DNA of 64,000 nucleotides from Salinirubellus salinus (GCF_025231485.1 NZ_CP104003.1:2914001-2978000); one strand, 5' to 3'. Positions 52,575 through 62,082 are shown, counted from the first letter of the stretch. The notes: generated by a model from the sequence alone, not told the origin. A program made the numbers and translations.

Positions 52575-53579
52575 TCAGAACTCGTAGGTCTCCCGGATAC
52601 CGTCGGCGATGCGGGCCGCCTCGGGCAGGTAGTAGTCCTCCAGCGCGTACAGCGGGAACGGGGTGTCGAACCCGGTCACGCGCTTGACGGGGGCCTCCTG
52701 GTACAGCAGGGCCTCCTCCTGTATCGTCGCGGTGATCTCGCCCGCGAGGCCGCCCGTCTTGGGCGCCTCGTGGACCACGACGGCCCGGCCGGTCTTCTTG
52801 AACGACTCGAGGATGGCCTCGTCGTCGAGCGGCGAGAGCGTGCGCAGGTCGACCACGTCACACTCGATGCCCTCGTTCTCGGCCAGTTGCTCGGCCGCCT
52901 CCATCGTCGGCCGGGTCATCGCGCCCCACGTGAACACGCTCACGTCGTCGCCCTCGCGGCGGGTCGCGGCCTCGCCGATGGGGACGGTGTACGTCTCGTC
53001 GGGCACCTCCTCGCGGAAGGCGCGGTAGATGAGCTTCGGCTCGAGGAAGATGACCGGGTCGGGGTCCCGGATCGCGGAGGCGAGCAGACCCTTCGTGTCG
53101 TACGGGGTGGAGGGGATGACCACCTTCAGGCCGGGTTCGTGCGCGAAGAACGCCTCCTTGGACTCGGAGTGGTGCTCGGGCGCGCGGATGCCGCCGCCGT
53201 AGGGGGCACGCACGACGAGCGGGCAGGAGAACCGGCCCCGCGAGCGGGTACGGAGGCGAGCGGCGTGTGAGATGATCTGGTCGAACGCGGGGTAGATGAA
53301 CCCCATGAACTGCATCTCGGCGACCGGCTTCAGGCCGTAGGCGGCCATCCCGACGCTGGTGCCGACGATGCCGGACTCGGCGAGCGGGGTGTCGATGACG
53401 CGCTTCTCGCCGAACTCGTCGTAGAGGCCCTGCGTGGCCCGGAAGACGCCGCCGTTCTTCCCGACGTCCTCGCCGAGGACGATGACGTCGTCGTCGCGTT
53501 CCATCTCGCCGTACAGGCCGTCTCGCACGGCCTGCACGAGGGTGAGGTTCTGGGTCGACTGCTGCTGTTGTTGGCTCAT
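52575..53579 (-). CDS. pdhB: 2-oxoacid dehydrogenase E1 beta subunit
   Basis: Beta half of the thiamine-diphosphate-dependent E1 decarboxylase, 334 residues. Typical motifs are VIVLGEDVGKNGGVFRAT, DTPLAESGIVGTSVGMA, EMQFMGFIYPAFDQI, RAPYGGGIRAPEHHSES and the C-terminal DTPFPLYALEDYYLP. An initial QQQQQ run is present. Its start overlaps the end of pdhA by 4 bases (ATGA), so the subunits are translationally coupled. Confidence 0.93.
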   Translation of the reverse strand: MSQQQQQSTQNLTLVQAVRDGLYGEMERDDDVIVLGEDVGKNGGVFRATQGLYDEFGEKRVIDTPLAESGIVGTSVGMAAYGLKPVAEMQFMGFIYPAFDQIISHAARLRTRSRGRFSCPLVVRAPYGGGIRAPEHHSESKEAFFAHEPGLKVVIPSTPYDTKGLLASAIRDPDPVIFLEPKLIYRAFREEVPDETYTVPIGEAATRREGDDVSVFTWGAMTRPTMEAAEQLAENEGIECDVVDLRTLSPLDDEAILESFKKTGRAVVVHEAPKTGGLAGEITATIQEEALLYQEAPVKRVTGFDTPFPLYALEDYYLPEAARIADGIRETYEF

Positions 53580-54679
53580 TCGAGGAGTTCCTCGTCTCCG
53601 TGACGTTCGCGTAGCTGTTCGAGGTACTGGCGCTGCTGTTGTAACCGCTTGGGCATCCCCTCGTAGACGTGCTCGAAGATGGCCGCGGGTTCGGGCCGCT
53701 CCAGACTCTCCGCGGTCTCGATGGCGTCGGCCACCTCCTCCTCGACGGACTGCTGGACCGCGTCGATGCGCTCCTGGTCGAGGACGCCCTGTTCGTAGAG
53801 GTACGACTCCAGCCGGGGGATGGGGTCTTTCGCCTTCCAGCGCTCGACTTCGTCGTCGTCGCGGTAGACGGAGGGGTCGTCGGCGGTGGTGTGGGCGCCG
53901 AAGCGGTACTGGACCGCCTCGATGAGCGTCGGCCGGAGGTCCTCGGGGTCGTCGGCCTTCGCCTTCTCGACGGCTTCCCGAGCCACCTTGTACACCGCGA
54001 GGGGGTCCATCCCGTCGACCTGGACGCCCTCGAAGCCGTAGGCGACGGCCTTCTGCGCGATGGTCTCGCTCGCGGTCTGTCGCTCGCGCGGGACGGAGAT
54101 GGCCCACTGGTTGTTGTTACAGAAGAAGACGGCGGGCACGTCGAAGACACCGGCGAAGTTCAACCCCTCGTGGAAGTCACCCTCCGAGGTGGCGCCGTCG
54201 CCGAAGTAACACATGAACGCCTTCCGGTCGCCCTTGAGTTTCGCCCCCCACGCCAGTCCCGAGGCGTGGAGCACCTGCGTGGCGATGGGCACCGCGACGG
54301 GGAAGATGTTGAGGTCGCGCAGTTCGTTCCCGCGCTCGTCACCCATCCAGTACCGCAGCGTCTGGTGGAGTTTCAGCCCGCGGGCGTACGCGGCACCGTG
54401 CTCGCGGTAGGAGGGGACCATCCAGTCCTCCTCGTCGAGCGCCATCGCGCTCCCGATCTGTGCGCCCTCCTGACCGGACAGCGGCGGGTAGGTGCCCATC
54501 CGTCCCTGCCGCTGCAGGGAGACGGCCCGCTGGTCGAAGTGCCGTGCAAGCTTCATGTTCCGGTACATCTCGACCATCTGGTCGTCGTCGAGGTCCGGTA
54601 CCGTCGCGCCGTCGACGACGCGGCCGTCCTCGTCGAGGACGCGGACCTGCTCTCGCGGGTCGCGCTGTAGCGTACTCAT
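53576..54679 (-). CDS. pdhA: 2-oxoacid dehydrogenase E1 alpha subunit
   Basis: Alpha half of E1, 367 residues, binding thiamine diphosphate and Mg. The ThDP motif is GDGATSEGDFHEGLNFAG with NNNQWAIS following. SYREHGAAYARG and the phosphorylation-loop-like YRFGAHTTADDPSVYR are also typical. In haloarchaea these complexes have been hard to assign a substrate; pyruvate or branched-chain 2-oxoacids are both possible. A Shine-Dalgarno-like GGAGGGAG lies just before the ATG and a TATA-like/palindromic site about 50 bases up. Confidence 0.92.
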   Translation of the reverse strand: MSTLQRDPREQVRVLDEDGRVVDGATVPDLDDDQMVEMYRNMKLARHFDQRAVSLQRQGRMGTYPPLSGQEGAQIGSAMALDEEDWMVPSYREHGAAYARGLKLHQTLRYWMGDERGNELRDLNIFPVAVPIATQVLHASGLAWGAKLKGDRKAFMCYFGDGATSEGDFHEGLNFAGVFDVPAVFFCNNNQWAISVPRERQTASETIAQKAVAYGFEGVQVDGMDPLAVYKVAREAVEKAKADDPEDLRPTLIEAVQYRFGAHTTADDPSVYRDDDEVERWKAKDPIPRLESYLYEQGVLDQERIDAVQQSVEEEVADAIETAESLERPEPAAIFEHVYEGMPKRLQQQRQYLEQLRERHGDEELLE

Positions 54680-54680
54680 A

Positions 54681-54690
54681 GCTCCCTCCG
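54681..54690 (-). promoter_or_regulatory. Shine-Dalgarno site of pdhA
   Basis: The minus strand reads CGGAGGGAGC one base before the ATG. Strong GGAGG sites are not usual here, where most genes look leaderless, so pdhA is probably translated from a leadered mRNA. Confidence 0.5.
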
Positions 54691-54724
54691 ATACATACGC
54701 GGGAGTGCCGCGCCCGCCGGCATA

Positions 54725-54745
54725 GTGTTTACGTAAAATTTGCCC
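54725..54745 (-). promoter_or_regulatory. pdhABC promoter with TTTACGTAAA palindrome
   Basis: AAATTTTACGTAAACACTAT on the minus strand is the only A+T-rich word in this region and includes the palindrome TTTACGTAAA (54728-54737). It lies about 50-65 bases before pdhA, giving a leader of ~25-35 bases that would hold the Shine-Dalgarno site. Confidence 0.55.
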
Positions 54746-55016
54746 CGTTCGCCCGAGCGGCGCTCTGCCGGACGTTCGTCCACTTTCCCCGCTGCCACCG
54801 TGCGTCCGTCACGCCCGCTCCGCGAACGACGGCCGCTCCCGTGACACGTGTCCGGTCGAGCCCGCCGCCCGTGAGAGGTGTTCGCGTGTGTGGCGCCGAC
54901 ACGCCGACGGCGGCCCCGTCGCACGGCTCACTGCGTTCGGCGGTCGACCGTACCGTGGCCGTCACTGCGTTCGGGCCACGCGCCGCGGACTCGCGGGTCG
55001 CTTCGCTCCCCGCTCG
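54746..55016. other. Non-coding gap between lipA end and pdhA promoter
   Basis: GC-rich with no credible gene. TCACTGCGTTCGG occurs twice (about 54928 and 54962), and hairpin-forming words like those inside the lipA 3' end continue into it. No terminator of the U-tract type is visible. Confidence 0.4.
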
Positions 55017-56012
55017 TCAGTCCGAGGCTTCGCTCGCGGCTTCGCCGCTCGCTTTCGAGGGCTCACTTCGTTCGCCCTCGCTCTCGCTCCCCGCGGTCGC
55101 TGCAGCCTCGCGTGCCTCCTCGACGCTCTTGCCGTCCCGGACCAGCGCCTCCACGAAGAACTCGCCCGCCTTGAACGAGGAGCGGACCATCGGCCCCGAC
55201 GCGCAGTAGAGGAACCCGAACTCGTCCTCGGCGACCCGCCCCCACGTGTCGAACTTGTCCGGGTGGACGTAGTCGAACACCTCGAGGTGCGAGCGCGAGG
55301 GCTGGAGGTACTGGCCGAAGGTGACGATGTCCGTACCCACCTCGCGCAGGTCCGAGAGTGCCTGGTACACCTCGTGGTCGTACTCGCCGACCCCGAGCAT
55401 GAGCGAGGTCTTCGCGTACGCGTCGGACTCGGCGTACCGCTCCAGCACCTTCAGACTCTGCTCGTAGCCCGCCCGGCGGTCACGGACGGGCCACTGCAAT
55501 CGCTCGACGGTCTCCACGTTGTGCGCCAGCACGTCCGCCCCCGCCTCCGCGACGGTATCGACGAGAGCCATCTCCCCCTGGAAGTCGGGGGTCAGGGCCT
55601 CGACGAGGACGCTCGAGTCGCGGCGTTTTATCTCGCGGATGGTCTCGGCGAAGTGCTCGGCACCCTGGTCGTCGAGGTCGTCGCGGTCGACCGAGGTGAG
55701 GACGACGTAGTCCAGCCCGATCTCGGCGACGGCGTCGGCGACGTTCCCCGGCTCGGCCGGGTCCAGCGGCTCCATCCCGCCGGTCTGGACGTCGCAGAAG
55801 TTACAGCCGCGAGAGCAGTGCTCGCCCATCAGCATGAACGTGGCCGTCCCCGGCCCGTTGCGCCCGGACCAGCAGTCACCGAGGTTCGGGCAGGAGGCCT
55901 CCTCGCAGACCGTGGTCAGGTCGTGGTCACGAAGCGTGTCGCGTATCTCCGTGAACCGGCGACCCGACGGGGGGCGCATCTTCAGCCACTCCGGCTTGCG
56001 GACGCCGCTCAT
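55017..56012 (-). CDS. lipA: Lipoyl synthase
   Basis: Radical-SAM enzyme inserting sulfur into octanoyl groups to make lipoyl, the cofactor of the adjacent dehydrogenase complex. The auxiliary cluster cysteines are in CEEASCPNLGDCW and the radical-SAM site is CSRGCNFC. The protein is 331 residues. Its last ~30 residues (ESEGERSEPSKASGEAASEA) are a low-complexity tail encoded by repeat-like DNA. Start 56012 (MSGVRKPEWLKMRPPSG) is the conserved one; a longer frame upstream is not family-like. LipB is not visible in the window. Confidence 0.94.
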   Translation of the reverse strand: MSGVRKPEWLKMRPPSGRRFTEIRDTLRDHDLTTVCEEASCPNLGDCWSGRNGPGTATFMLMGEHCSRGCNFCDVQTGGMEPLDPAEPGNVADAVAEIGLDYVVLTSVDRDDLDDQGAEHFAETIREIKRRDSSVLVEALTPDFQGEMALVDTVAEAGADVLAHNVETVERLQWPVRDRRAGYEQSLKVLERYAESDAYAKTSLMLGVGEYDHEVYQALSDLREVGTDIVTFGQYLQPSRSHLEVFDYVHPDKFDTWGRVAEDEFGFLYCASGPMVRSSFKAGEFFVEALVRDGKSVEEAREAAATAGSESEGERSEPSKASGEAASEASD

Positions 56013-56149
56013 CGAGCCTGCGTACGTGTCGCCGGGTGAAAGCCCTGTGGTTCCCACGCCGACCTCCCCCCGGCGTCGACGCTGGGGCCCCGTTCCTTTC
56101 ACGGAACTAACGGTAGATTCATGTGCAATAGCGTTGACACTGGTTCCCA

Positions 56150-57565
56150 GTGTTCGAACTCTCGACCGAGGACATCACCGAGGGGTCGCTGTTGCGTGCC
56201 CTGCTCCTCCTCGCCGCGCCCCTGCTGGTCCAGCAACTCGCGCTGGTCGCCAACCAGGTCGCGGACCTCGTGTTCCTCGGGCGGTTCTCCGGTGCGGCCG
56301 TCGCGGGTGTCTCGCTCGCGTTCCCCGCCGTCGTCCTCCTGTTCGCCGTCGTCGCCGTCGGTCCGTTCGTCGGGACGCAGGTCCTCGTCAGTCAGCGCGT
56401 CGGTGCCGACGACCGGGCGGGCGCTCGCCGGGCGCTCGGCACCGGGCTGGCGACGGCCGTCGCGCTCGCGCTCGCCGTCGGTGCTGTCGCCTACCTCGCG
56501 GCCCCGGCGCTCGTCGACCTGCTCACCGCCGTCCGGCCCGCGGGGACCGACCCCGCCGTCGAACGGGCCGCCGTCGACTACCTCCGCGTCGTCGGCCTCG
56601 GGCTGGTCGCCATCGGCCTCGGCGACACCCTCGAGGCCGGCTTCGTCGGCTGGGGCGACTCGCGGGCCTCGCTGTACATCAACCTCGCCACCGTCGGCAC
56701 GAACGTCGTCCTCGACCCGCTCCTCATCTTCGGCTTCGCACCGCTGGGCGTCCCCTCGCTGGGGGTGACCGGTGCCGGCCTCGCGCTCGTCTGCGGGTCG
56801 CTCGCCGCCTTCGTCCTCGGCGCCGCGATGCTCGCGGCCGGCCGCGCGAAGGGGCTGGTCGGGAGCGAGACGTTCGCCCCCGACCTCGAGGAGGTGCGCG
56901 AACTGCTCGACATCGGTGGCCCGAGCGCCGCCCAGCAGGTGGCCCGCCAGAGTGTCAGGCTGGTCGTCGTCGTGGTCGTGTTCGCCGCCGCCGGGGGGGC
57001 CGGGCTCGCCGCGTACTTCGTCGGCGCCCGGGTCGCCGCCGTCGCGTTCGTCCCCGCCATCGGCCTCCAGCAGGCGGCCCAGAGCGTCGTCGGGCAGAAC
57101 CTCGGCGCCGAGCGGCCGGACCGGGCGGGCCGCACGACGTGGCTCGGCGTCGGTATCGCGGCCGGTGGGCTCGCGGTGGTCGGGGCCGCCCAGTGGTTCG
57201 TCCCCGGTGACCTCGCCGTCCTGCTCGTCCCCGAACTCTCGGGCGAGGCGCTCGCGCTCGCCGAGCAGTACCTCCGTATCCTCGCGTACGGCTACCCGGC
57301 CATCGGTGCGGCCTACCTCCTCGAAGGGGGGTTCAACGCCGCCCGCCGGACCCGGACGAGTTTCGTCGCCACGCTCTGTCAGTTCTGGGCGATTCGCCTC
57401 CCCATCGCCGCCGCCGGCGTGTTCCTGCTCGGCTACGGCGTGCAGTCGGTGTTCTGGGCCGTGACGATATCGAACGTCGTCGTCGCCGTCGGCCTCGCCG
57501 TCTACTACCACCGGGAGGTCGACCGGGGGATGCTCGGGCGGGCCGCGGAGACGGCGAGCGGCTAG
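56150..57565 (+). CDS. MATE family efflux transporter
   Basis: A 471-residue protein starting at GTG 56150 with twelve hydrophobic segments. It fits the MATE/NorM pattern in QLALVANQVADLVFLGRFS, GFVGWGDSRASLYINL and the second-half repeat GLQQAAQSVVGQNLGAERPD. These transporters export drugs or metabolites in exchange for Na+ or H+. The exported compound is not known. TATA-like TGCAATAG (56123-56130) lies about 23-27 bases upstream. Confidence 0.88.
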   Translation: MFELSTEDITEGSLLRALLLLAAPLLVQQLALVANQVADLVFLGRFSGAAVAGVSLAFPAVVLLFAVVAVGPFVGTQVLVSQRVGADDRAGARRALGTGLATAVALALAVGAVAYLAAPALVDLLTAVRPAGTDPAVERAAVDYLRVVGLGLVAIGLGDTLEAGFVGWGDSRASLYINLATVGTNVVLDPLLIFGFAPLGVPSLGVTGAGLALVCGSLAAFVLGAAMLAAGRAKGLVGSETFAPDLEEVRELLDIGGPSAAQQVARQSVRLVVVVVVFAAAGGAGLAAYFVGARVAAVAFVPAIGLQQAAQSVVGQNLGAERPDRAGRTTWLGVGIAAGGLAVVGAAQWFVPGDLAVLLVPELSGEALALAEQYLRILAYGYPAIGAAYLLEGGFNAARRTRTSFVATLCQFWAIRLPIAAAGVFLLGYGVQSVFWAVTISNVVVAVGLAVYYHREVDRGMLGRAAETASG

Positions 57566-57608
57566 CGGCCGGCACGAGGGTTCCGTGCGACGCGCCCGAC
57601 GGGCCGGC

Positions 57609-57878
57609 ATGGTCCGCTCCACCGAGCCCAGCCGGGACGAGTTCGTCCACGAGGGCCCGATACGGCTGCTCGGGAACGGCTGGGTGGAACTCCCAAGCGG
57701 TCGCCTGCTCTCGCCGGAGGCGGTCCACCACGTGGACCCGGCGTACTGTCGTCGCGGTTCGGTGCGGAACCCACCAGTACGCTCACCTGCCGTGAGGCGC
57801 GGCGCGCGAACCCGACAGCAAAAGTCCGGTGTCGGAACGTTCTTCCCCGATGGGTCCTCCACTCTCTCCCGTGACTGA
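57609..57878 (+). CDS. Hypothetical small protein before the helicase gene
   Basis: An 89-residue frame from ATG 57609. The first half (DEFVHEGPIRLLGNGWVELP, SGRLLSPEAVHHVDP) looks like a real small beta-rich protein. The second half (RRGSVRNPPVRSPAVRRGAR) is basic, unlike halophile proteins, and may be out-of-context reading. The true gene may end early or be a damaged copy. It is on the same strand as the helicase, 8 bases ahead. Confidence 0.4.
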   Translation: MVRSTEPSRDEFVHEGPIRLLGNGWVELPSGRLLSPEAVHHVDPAYCRRGSVRNPPVRSPAVRRGARTRQQKSGVGTFFPDGSSTLSRD

Positions 57879-57886
57879 GGGCTCCG

Positions 57887-60259
57887 ATGCAGGTCAGTGA
57901 GGCCGTCCCGGCGTTCGCCGACGCGTTCCCGTTCGAGTCGTTCAACCGGATGCAACGGGAGGCCATGCCCGCTATCCTCGAGAGCGACGCGAACGTGGTC
58001 GTCAGCGCGCCGACCGCCTCGGGGAAGACCGCGCTCGCGGAGCTGGCCATCTGCCGGACACTCGAACGCGAGGGGACCGCGCTCTTCCTCGCGCCGCTGC
58101 GCGCGCTGACCAACGAGAAGGAGGCCGAGTGGGAGCGCTTCGAGGAGATGGGCTACTCGGTGTACGTCGTCACGGGCGAACGGGACCTGAACCCGCGGCG
58201 CGCCGAGCGCGCCGACATCCTCGTGATGACGCCGGAGAAGGCCGACTCCGCGACGCGCAAGCACGACACGCCGCGCTACGAGTTCATCACCGACGTCGAC
58301 TGCTGTGTCATCGACGAGGTCCACCTGCTCGACTCGGACCGTCGCGGCGCGGTGCTGGAGGTGACGCTCTCGCGGCTCCGGCGGCTCTGTGACCCCCGCG
58401 TCGTGGCGCTCTCGGCGACGATGCCGAACGTCGACGACGTGGCCGAGTGGCTCGACGCCCCCGACTCGAACACGTTCCGCTTCGGCGACGAGTACCGTCC
58501 GGTGCCGCTGCACGCCACCGTCGAGACGTACGCCCACGGCGAGAACTCCTTCGCCGACAAGTACCGCCGACTCTATCGGGCCCTCGACCTCGCCCAGCCA
58601 CACGTCGAGGACGGCGGCCAGGCGCTCGTGTTCGTCTCCTCCCGACAGGACACGGTGCGTGCGGCCGAGAAGGCACGTGACGTCGTCGCCGAACGCGACA
58701 TCGAGATGGGCGCCCGCGGCGACTACGACTTCCACGTCGACGCCGAGGACCTCCGGAACGACACGCTCCGCCAGTCCGTCGTCGACGGGGTGGGGTTCCA
58801 CCACGCCGGCCTCTCCCGTGAGGACAAGAACGCCGTCGAGGCGTGGTTCAAGGCGGGGAAGATACAGCTCCTGTTCTCCACCTCGACGCTCGCGTGGGGC
58901 GTGAACCTCCCCGCACGGTGTGTCGTCATCCGTGACACGAAGCTCCACGACCCGCTGGAGGGCGAGGTGGACATGAGTCCGCTCGACGTGCTCCAGATGC
59001 TCGGGCGGGCGGGCCGGCCGGGCTACGACGACGCGGGCTACGCACACGTGGTCTGCGACGGCGCGGACGCCGCGAAGTACCGCACACTCCTGCAGGAGGG
59101 CAAGGAGATCGAGTCCCGGCTCGCGGGGGAACTCGACGCCCACCTCAACGCCGAGATCGCGCTGGGTACCATCGGCGACGTGGACGACGTGATGGACTGG
59201 CTGGAGACCACCTTCTACTACGTCCGGGCGAACTCGGCGCCCGACCGGTACTCCTCGGGTGACTCCCTGCGCGAGCGGGTCCGTGACACCCTCCGCTCGC
59301 TCGTCGACGACGGGTTCGTCGTCACCGAGGAGGGGAACCTCGGCCTCGAAGCGACCGCGCTCGGTCGTCTCGCCTCGAAGTTCTACATGCGACTCGACAC
59401 GGCACGGGAGTTCGCCGACCTCGCCGAACGGGCCGCAGACGAGGACCGCCCCACGGTCGGCGAGGCCGACATCCTCCACGCCGTCGCCGCGGCCGGCGAG
59501 TTCGACTCCGTCTCCGCTCGCCGTGACGAACGCGAGGCCGTCCGCGCGGTGCTGGGTGCCGAAGGCGACGACCTCGACCCCGGCAACCGGAAGGTGCTCG
59601 CCATCATCCGCGCGTCGATGGACGGCACGACCCCGAGCGAACTCCGAAGCGACGCGTGGGTCATCCGGCAGAACGTGCTCCGCCTGCTCGCGGCCCAGCG
59701 CGCGTTCCTGCGGGAACTCGGCTCCCCGGCCGCCGCCAACCTCGCCTGCCGCGTGGAGGCCCGCGTCGAACACGGCGTCGGGAGCGACGCGGTCGGTCTC
59801 ACGGCCGTCGAGGGCGTCGGCTCCGGCCGCGCCCGGAAACTCGCCGCCGAGGGGTTCCAGACCCCCGAGGACCTCCGCGCCGCCGGTGTCTCGGGGCTGG
59901 TCGACGCCGGCATGAGCGAGGGCGTCGCCGAGCGCCTGCTGGAGAACGCGAGTGGCCTCCCCGACCCCGCCTTCGACTGGGGCGCGTTCCCCGACGAGAT
60001 CCGACAGGGCGAGAACGAGATGTGCGACGTGACGGTCTCGAACGCGGGCGACGGGGCTGTCGCCCACCTCGCGGCCAGCGTCGAGGGGCGGGAGATGACC
60101 AGCACCCGCTGTTACCTCGGCGAGCGGTCGCTCCCGCTGGGCGTGTTCGGCGCCGACCCCGACGACCACGAGACGCTCACCTACACCGTGACCGTGACGT
60201 TCCCGGAGCTGCCCCTGCCGCCCGTCTCGGAGTCGCGGACGGTGCGGGTCGTCGAGTGA
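57887..60259 (+). CDS. Ski2-like superfamily 2 DNA/RNA helicase
   Basis: A 790-residue helicase. Motifs in order are APTASGKT (I), LFLAPLRAL (Ia), VIDEVHLLD (II, DEVH), ALSATMPN (III), LVFVSSRQD (IV), FHHAGLSREDK (V area) and QMLGRAGRPGYD (VI). After a winged helix and ratchet come a helix-hairpin-helix (LTAVEGVGSGRARKLAAEG) and a C-terminal beta domain (YTVTVTFPELPLPPV) as in Sec63-containing Hel308/Brr2 relatives. It probably acts in DNA repair or RNA remodelling; the substrate is not decided. Confidence 0.88.
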   Translation: MQVSEAVPAFADAFPFESFNRMQREAMPAILESDANVVVSAPTASGKTALAELAICRTLEREGTALFLAPLRALTNEKEAEWERFEEMGYSVYVVTGERDLNPRRAERADILVMTPEKADSATRKHDTPRYEFITDVDCCVIDEVHLLDSDRRGAVLEVTLSRLRRLCDPRVVALSATMPNVDDVAEWLDAPDSNTFRFGDEYRPVPLHATVETYAHGENSFADKYRRLYRALDLAQPHVEDGGQALVFVSSRQDTVRAAEKARDVVAERDIEMGARGDYDFHVDAEDLRNDTLRQSVVDGVGFHHAGLSREDKNAVEAWFKAGKIQLLFSTSTLAWGVNLPARCVVIRDTKLHDPLEGEVDMSPLDVLQMLGRAGRPGYDDAGYAHVVCDGADAAKYRTLLQEGKEIESRLAGELDAHLNAEIALGTIGDVDDVMDWLETTFYYVRANSAPDRYSSGDSLRERVRDTLRSLVDDGFVVTEEGNLGLEATALGRLASKFYMRLDTAREFADLAERAADEDRPTVGEADILHAVAAAGEFDSVSARRDEREAVRAVLGAEGDDLDPGNRKVLAIIRASMDGTTPSELRSDAWVIRQNVLRLLAAQRAFLRELGSPAAANLACRVEARVEHGVGSDAVGLTAVEGVGSGRARKLAAEGFQTPEDLRAAGVSGLVDAGMSEGVAERLLENASGLPDPAFDWGAFPDEIRQGENEMCDVTVSNAGDGAVAHLAASVEGREMTSTRCYLGERSLPLGVFGADPDDHETLTYTVTVTFPELPLPPVSESRTVRVVE

Positions 60260-60316
60260 GGTGAGCGAGCGCCGGCCAGACGCACCGTTATCGCCTCCTG
60301 CGACCCGTGAGGTGGT

Positions 60317-61225
60317 ATGTCACGAGCGACGAGCGACGGGAGCACTGGGGAGACTGCCCACGAGGCCGACCGTCCGGGTGCCACGCTCGAAGCCGGCTAC
60401 GTCGAGACGAACGGCATCAGGACCTACTACGAGCGCCGCGGGAACGGCCCGCCGGTCGTCTTCGTCCACGGTGTGGTCATGAGCACGACGATGTGGGCGC
60501 GCCAGCTGGCGACCCTGAGCGACGAGTTCACCACCGTCGCCTACGACGTCCGCGGCCACGGCCGGACCGGCGGGTCGCCCGTCGAGCCCTACTCGATAGC
60601 CCTGTTCGCCGAGGACCTCGACGCGTTGCTGACGGCACTCGACATCGAGCGGCCGGTCCTCTGTGGGCTCTCGATGGGCGGGGCCGTCGTCCAGACCTAC
60701 GCCGCGAGGCACCCGGAGAGGGTGGCCGGCCTCGTCCTGGCCGACACGTTCACGCCCGGCCCGCTCCCGCTCGCCGGTCGACTGGCGTTCGCGAACATCC
60801 GGTTCCTCGGGTTCCTCGGGCGGTACGTCGACTACAAGCGACTCAACCGACTCCAGATGTGGGTCGGTAACCGCCTCGCGTCGGGGTGGGCCGGTGACGA
60901 GGTGACCGTCCAGACCCTCGTCGACTCGGACCCGCGCCTCCCCAGCCACGAGTTCAGCAAGGTCACCCGCGCCACCGCCGCCTTCCCGGCCACCGACCTC
61001 GATTGCTCGGGGATCACCGCGCCGGTGCTGGTGCTCTACGCGGCGCACGCCCCGGCCGGGGCGCGTGAGATGGCCGTGGCCGTCGCAGACGCCTTCCCGA
61101 ACGCTCCAGTCGAGTGTGTGGCCGTCCCCGACGCCGGGCACGCCGTGAATCTCGACAACCCCTCGTTCTTCGACCGGACGGTGCGAGCGTTCTGCCGACG
61201 GGTCGCCGGACGGGTCGACGCCTGA
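60317..61225 (+). CDS. Alpha/beta hydrolase
   Basis: A 302-residue hydrolase with a 20-residue acidic head. The oxyanion region is VVFVHGVVMSTTMW. The nucleophile elbow GLSMGGAVVQ supplies the Ser, and the catalytic Asp and His appear at DAFPNAPVE and VPDAGHAVNLDNP. Residues 150-205 form the lid. Members cleave esters, lactones or haloalkanes; the substrate cannot be predicted. It follows the helicase by 57 bases on the same strand. Confidence 0.85.
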   Translation: MSRATSDGSTGETAHEADRPGATLEAGYVETNGIRTYYERRGNGPPVVFVHGVVMSTTMWARQLATLSDEFTTVAYDVRGHGRTGGSPVEPYSIALFAEDLDALLTALDIERPVLCGLSMGGAVVQTYAARHPERVAGLVLADTFTPGPLPLAGRLAFANIRFLGFLGRYVDYKRLNRLQMWVGNRLASGWAGDEVTVQTLVDSDPRLPSHEFSKVTRATAAFPATDLDCSGITAPVLVLYAAHAPAGAREMAVAVADAFPNAPVECVAVPDAGHAVNLDNPSFFDRTVRAFCRRVAGRVDA

Positions 61226-61244
61226 CCGGTCTCGCCCCCGACGC

Positions 61245-61253
61245 TCTTTTACC
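61245..61253 (+). promoter_or_regulatory. TATA-like box of pheA
   Basis: CTTTTACC centred 27 bases before ATG 61276, the normal spacing for a leaderless transcript. Confidence 0.55.
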
Positions 61254-61275
61254 GGGGACCGGAGTACCCCGTCCC

Positions 61276-62082
61276 ATGCGAGCGCTCACCCTCGGCCCCG
61301 AGGGCACGTACTCACACCGGGCGACCCGCGCCGTGGCCGACGACATCGACTTCACCGAGTCGGTCACGGGCATCGTCGACGGCGTCGCGTCCGGCGAGTA
61401 CGAACGCGGGGTCGTCCCCATCGAGAACAGCATCGAGGGTTCGGTCACCGAGTCGCTGGACGCGTTGGCCGACCGGAACGTCGCCGTCGTCCAGGAGATC
61501 ATCACGCCCATCCGCCACGCGCTGATGGCCCAGCACGGCGAGTTCGACCTCGTCGCCAGCCACGCGCAGGCGCTGGCGCAGTGTCGGGCCTACCTCGACG
61601 CCGAGTACCCCAACGCCACGATGGAGGCCGTCGCCTCCACCGCCCGCGGCGTCGAGCGCGCCCGCGAGGACGACCGCGTCGCCGCCATCGGGCACCCCGA
61701 CACCGCCGGCGACGACCTCCGCGTCCTCGCCGAGGACATCCAGGACCGCACGTCCAACGCCACGCGGTTCCTCGTCCTCGCCCCCGAGTCGGAGCGCAGC
61801 GAGGCGGGCGGCAAGACCAGCCTCGTCGTCTACCCGAACACGAACTACCCCGGCCTGCTGCTCGAGATGCTCGAACCGTTCGCCGACCGCGACATCAACC
61901 TCTCGCGCGTGGAGTCCCGCCCCTCGGGCGAGCGACTCGGCGACTACGTGTTCCACCTCGACTTCGCCGCCGGCATGTACGAGGAACGCGCGAAGGAGGC
62001 GGTCGCGGAGCTGGAGCAGCTGGGCGAGGAGGGCTGGGTGCGGGTGCTGGGGAGTTACGACAGCAAGACCGTCCTCTACTAG
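61276..62082 (+). CDS. pheA: Prephenate dehydratase
   Basis: Converts prephenate to phenylpyruvate for phenylalanine synthesis. The 268-residue stand-alone enzyme starts with LTLGPEGTYSHRATRAVADD. It carries VVPIENSIEGSVTESLD, the catalytic-site stretch RTSNATRFLVL (conserved Thr-Arg-Phe) and the C-terminal ACT regulatory domain (YPNTNYPGLLLEMLEPFADR, then NLSRVESRPSG, the ESRP motif). No chorismate mutase domain is fused, as is usual in archaea. An insert SERSEAGG sits between the catalytic and ACT domains. Confidence 0.93.
   Translation: MRALTLGPEGTYSHRATRAVADDIDFTESVTGIVDGVASGEYERGVVPIENSIEGSVTESLDALADRNVAVVQEIITPIRHALMAQHGEFDLVASHAQALAQCRAYLDAEYPNATMEAVASTARGVERAREDDRVAAIGHPDTAGDDLRVLAEDIQDRTSNATRFLVLAPESERSEAGGKTSLVVYPNTNYPGLLLEMLEPFADRDINLSRVESRPSGERLGDYVFHLDFAAGMYEERAKEAVAELEQLGEEGWVRVLGSYDSKTVLY

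Noticed and set aside
56099-60169. A very long open frame (~1350 codons) antisense to the MATE and helicase genes
   Set aside because: It is an artefact of GC-rich codon bias; the two plus-strand genes have clear family motifs in order and the antisense reading has none.
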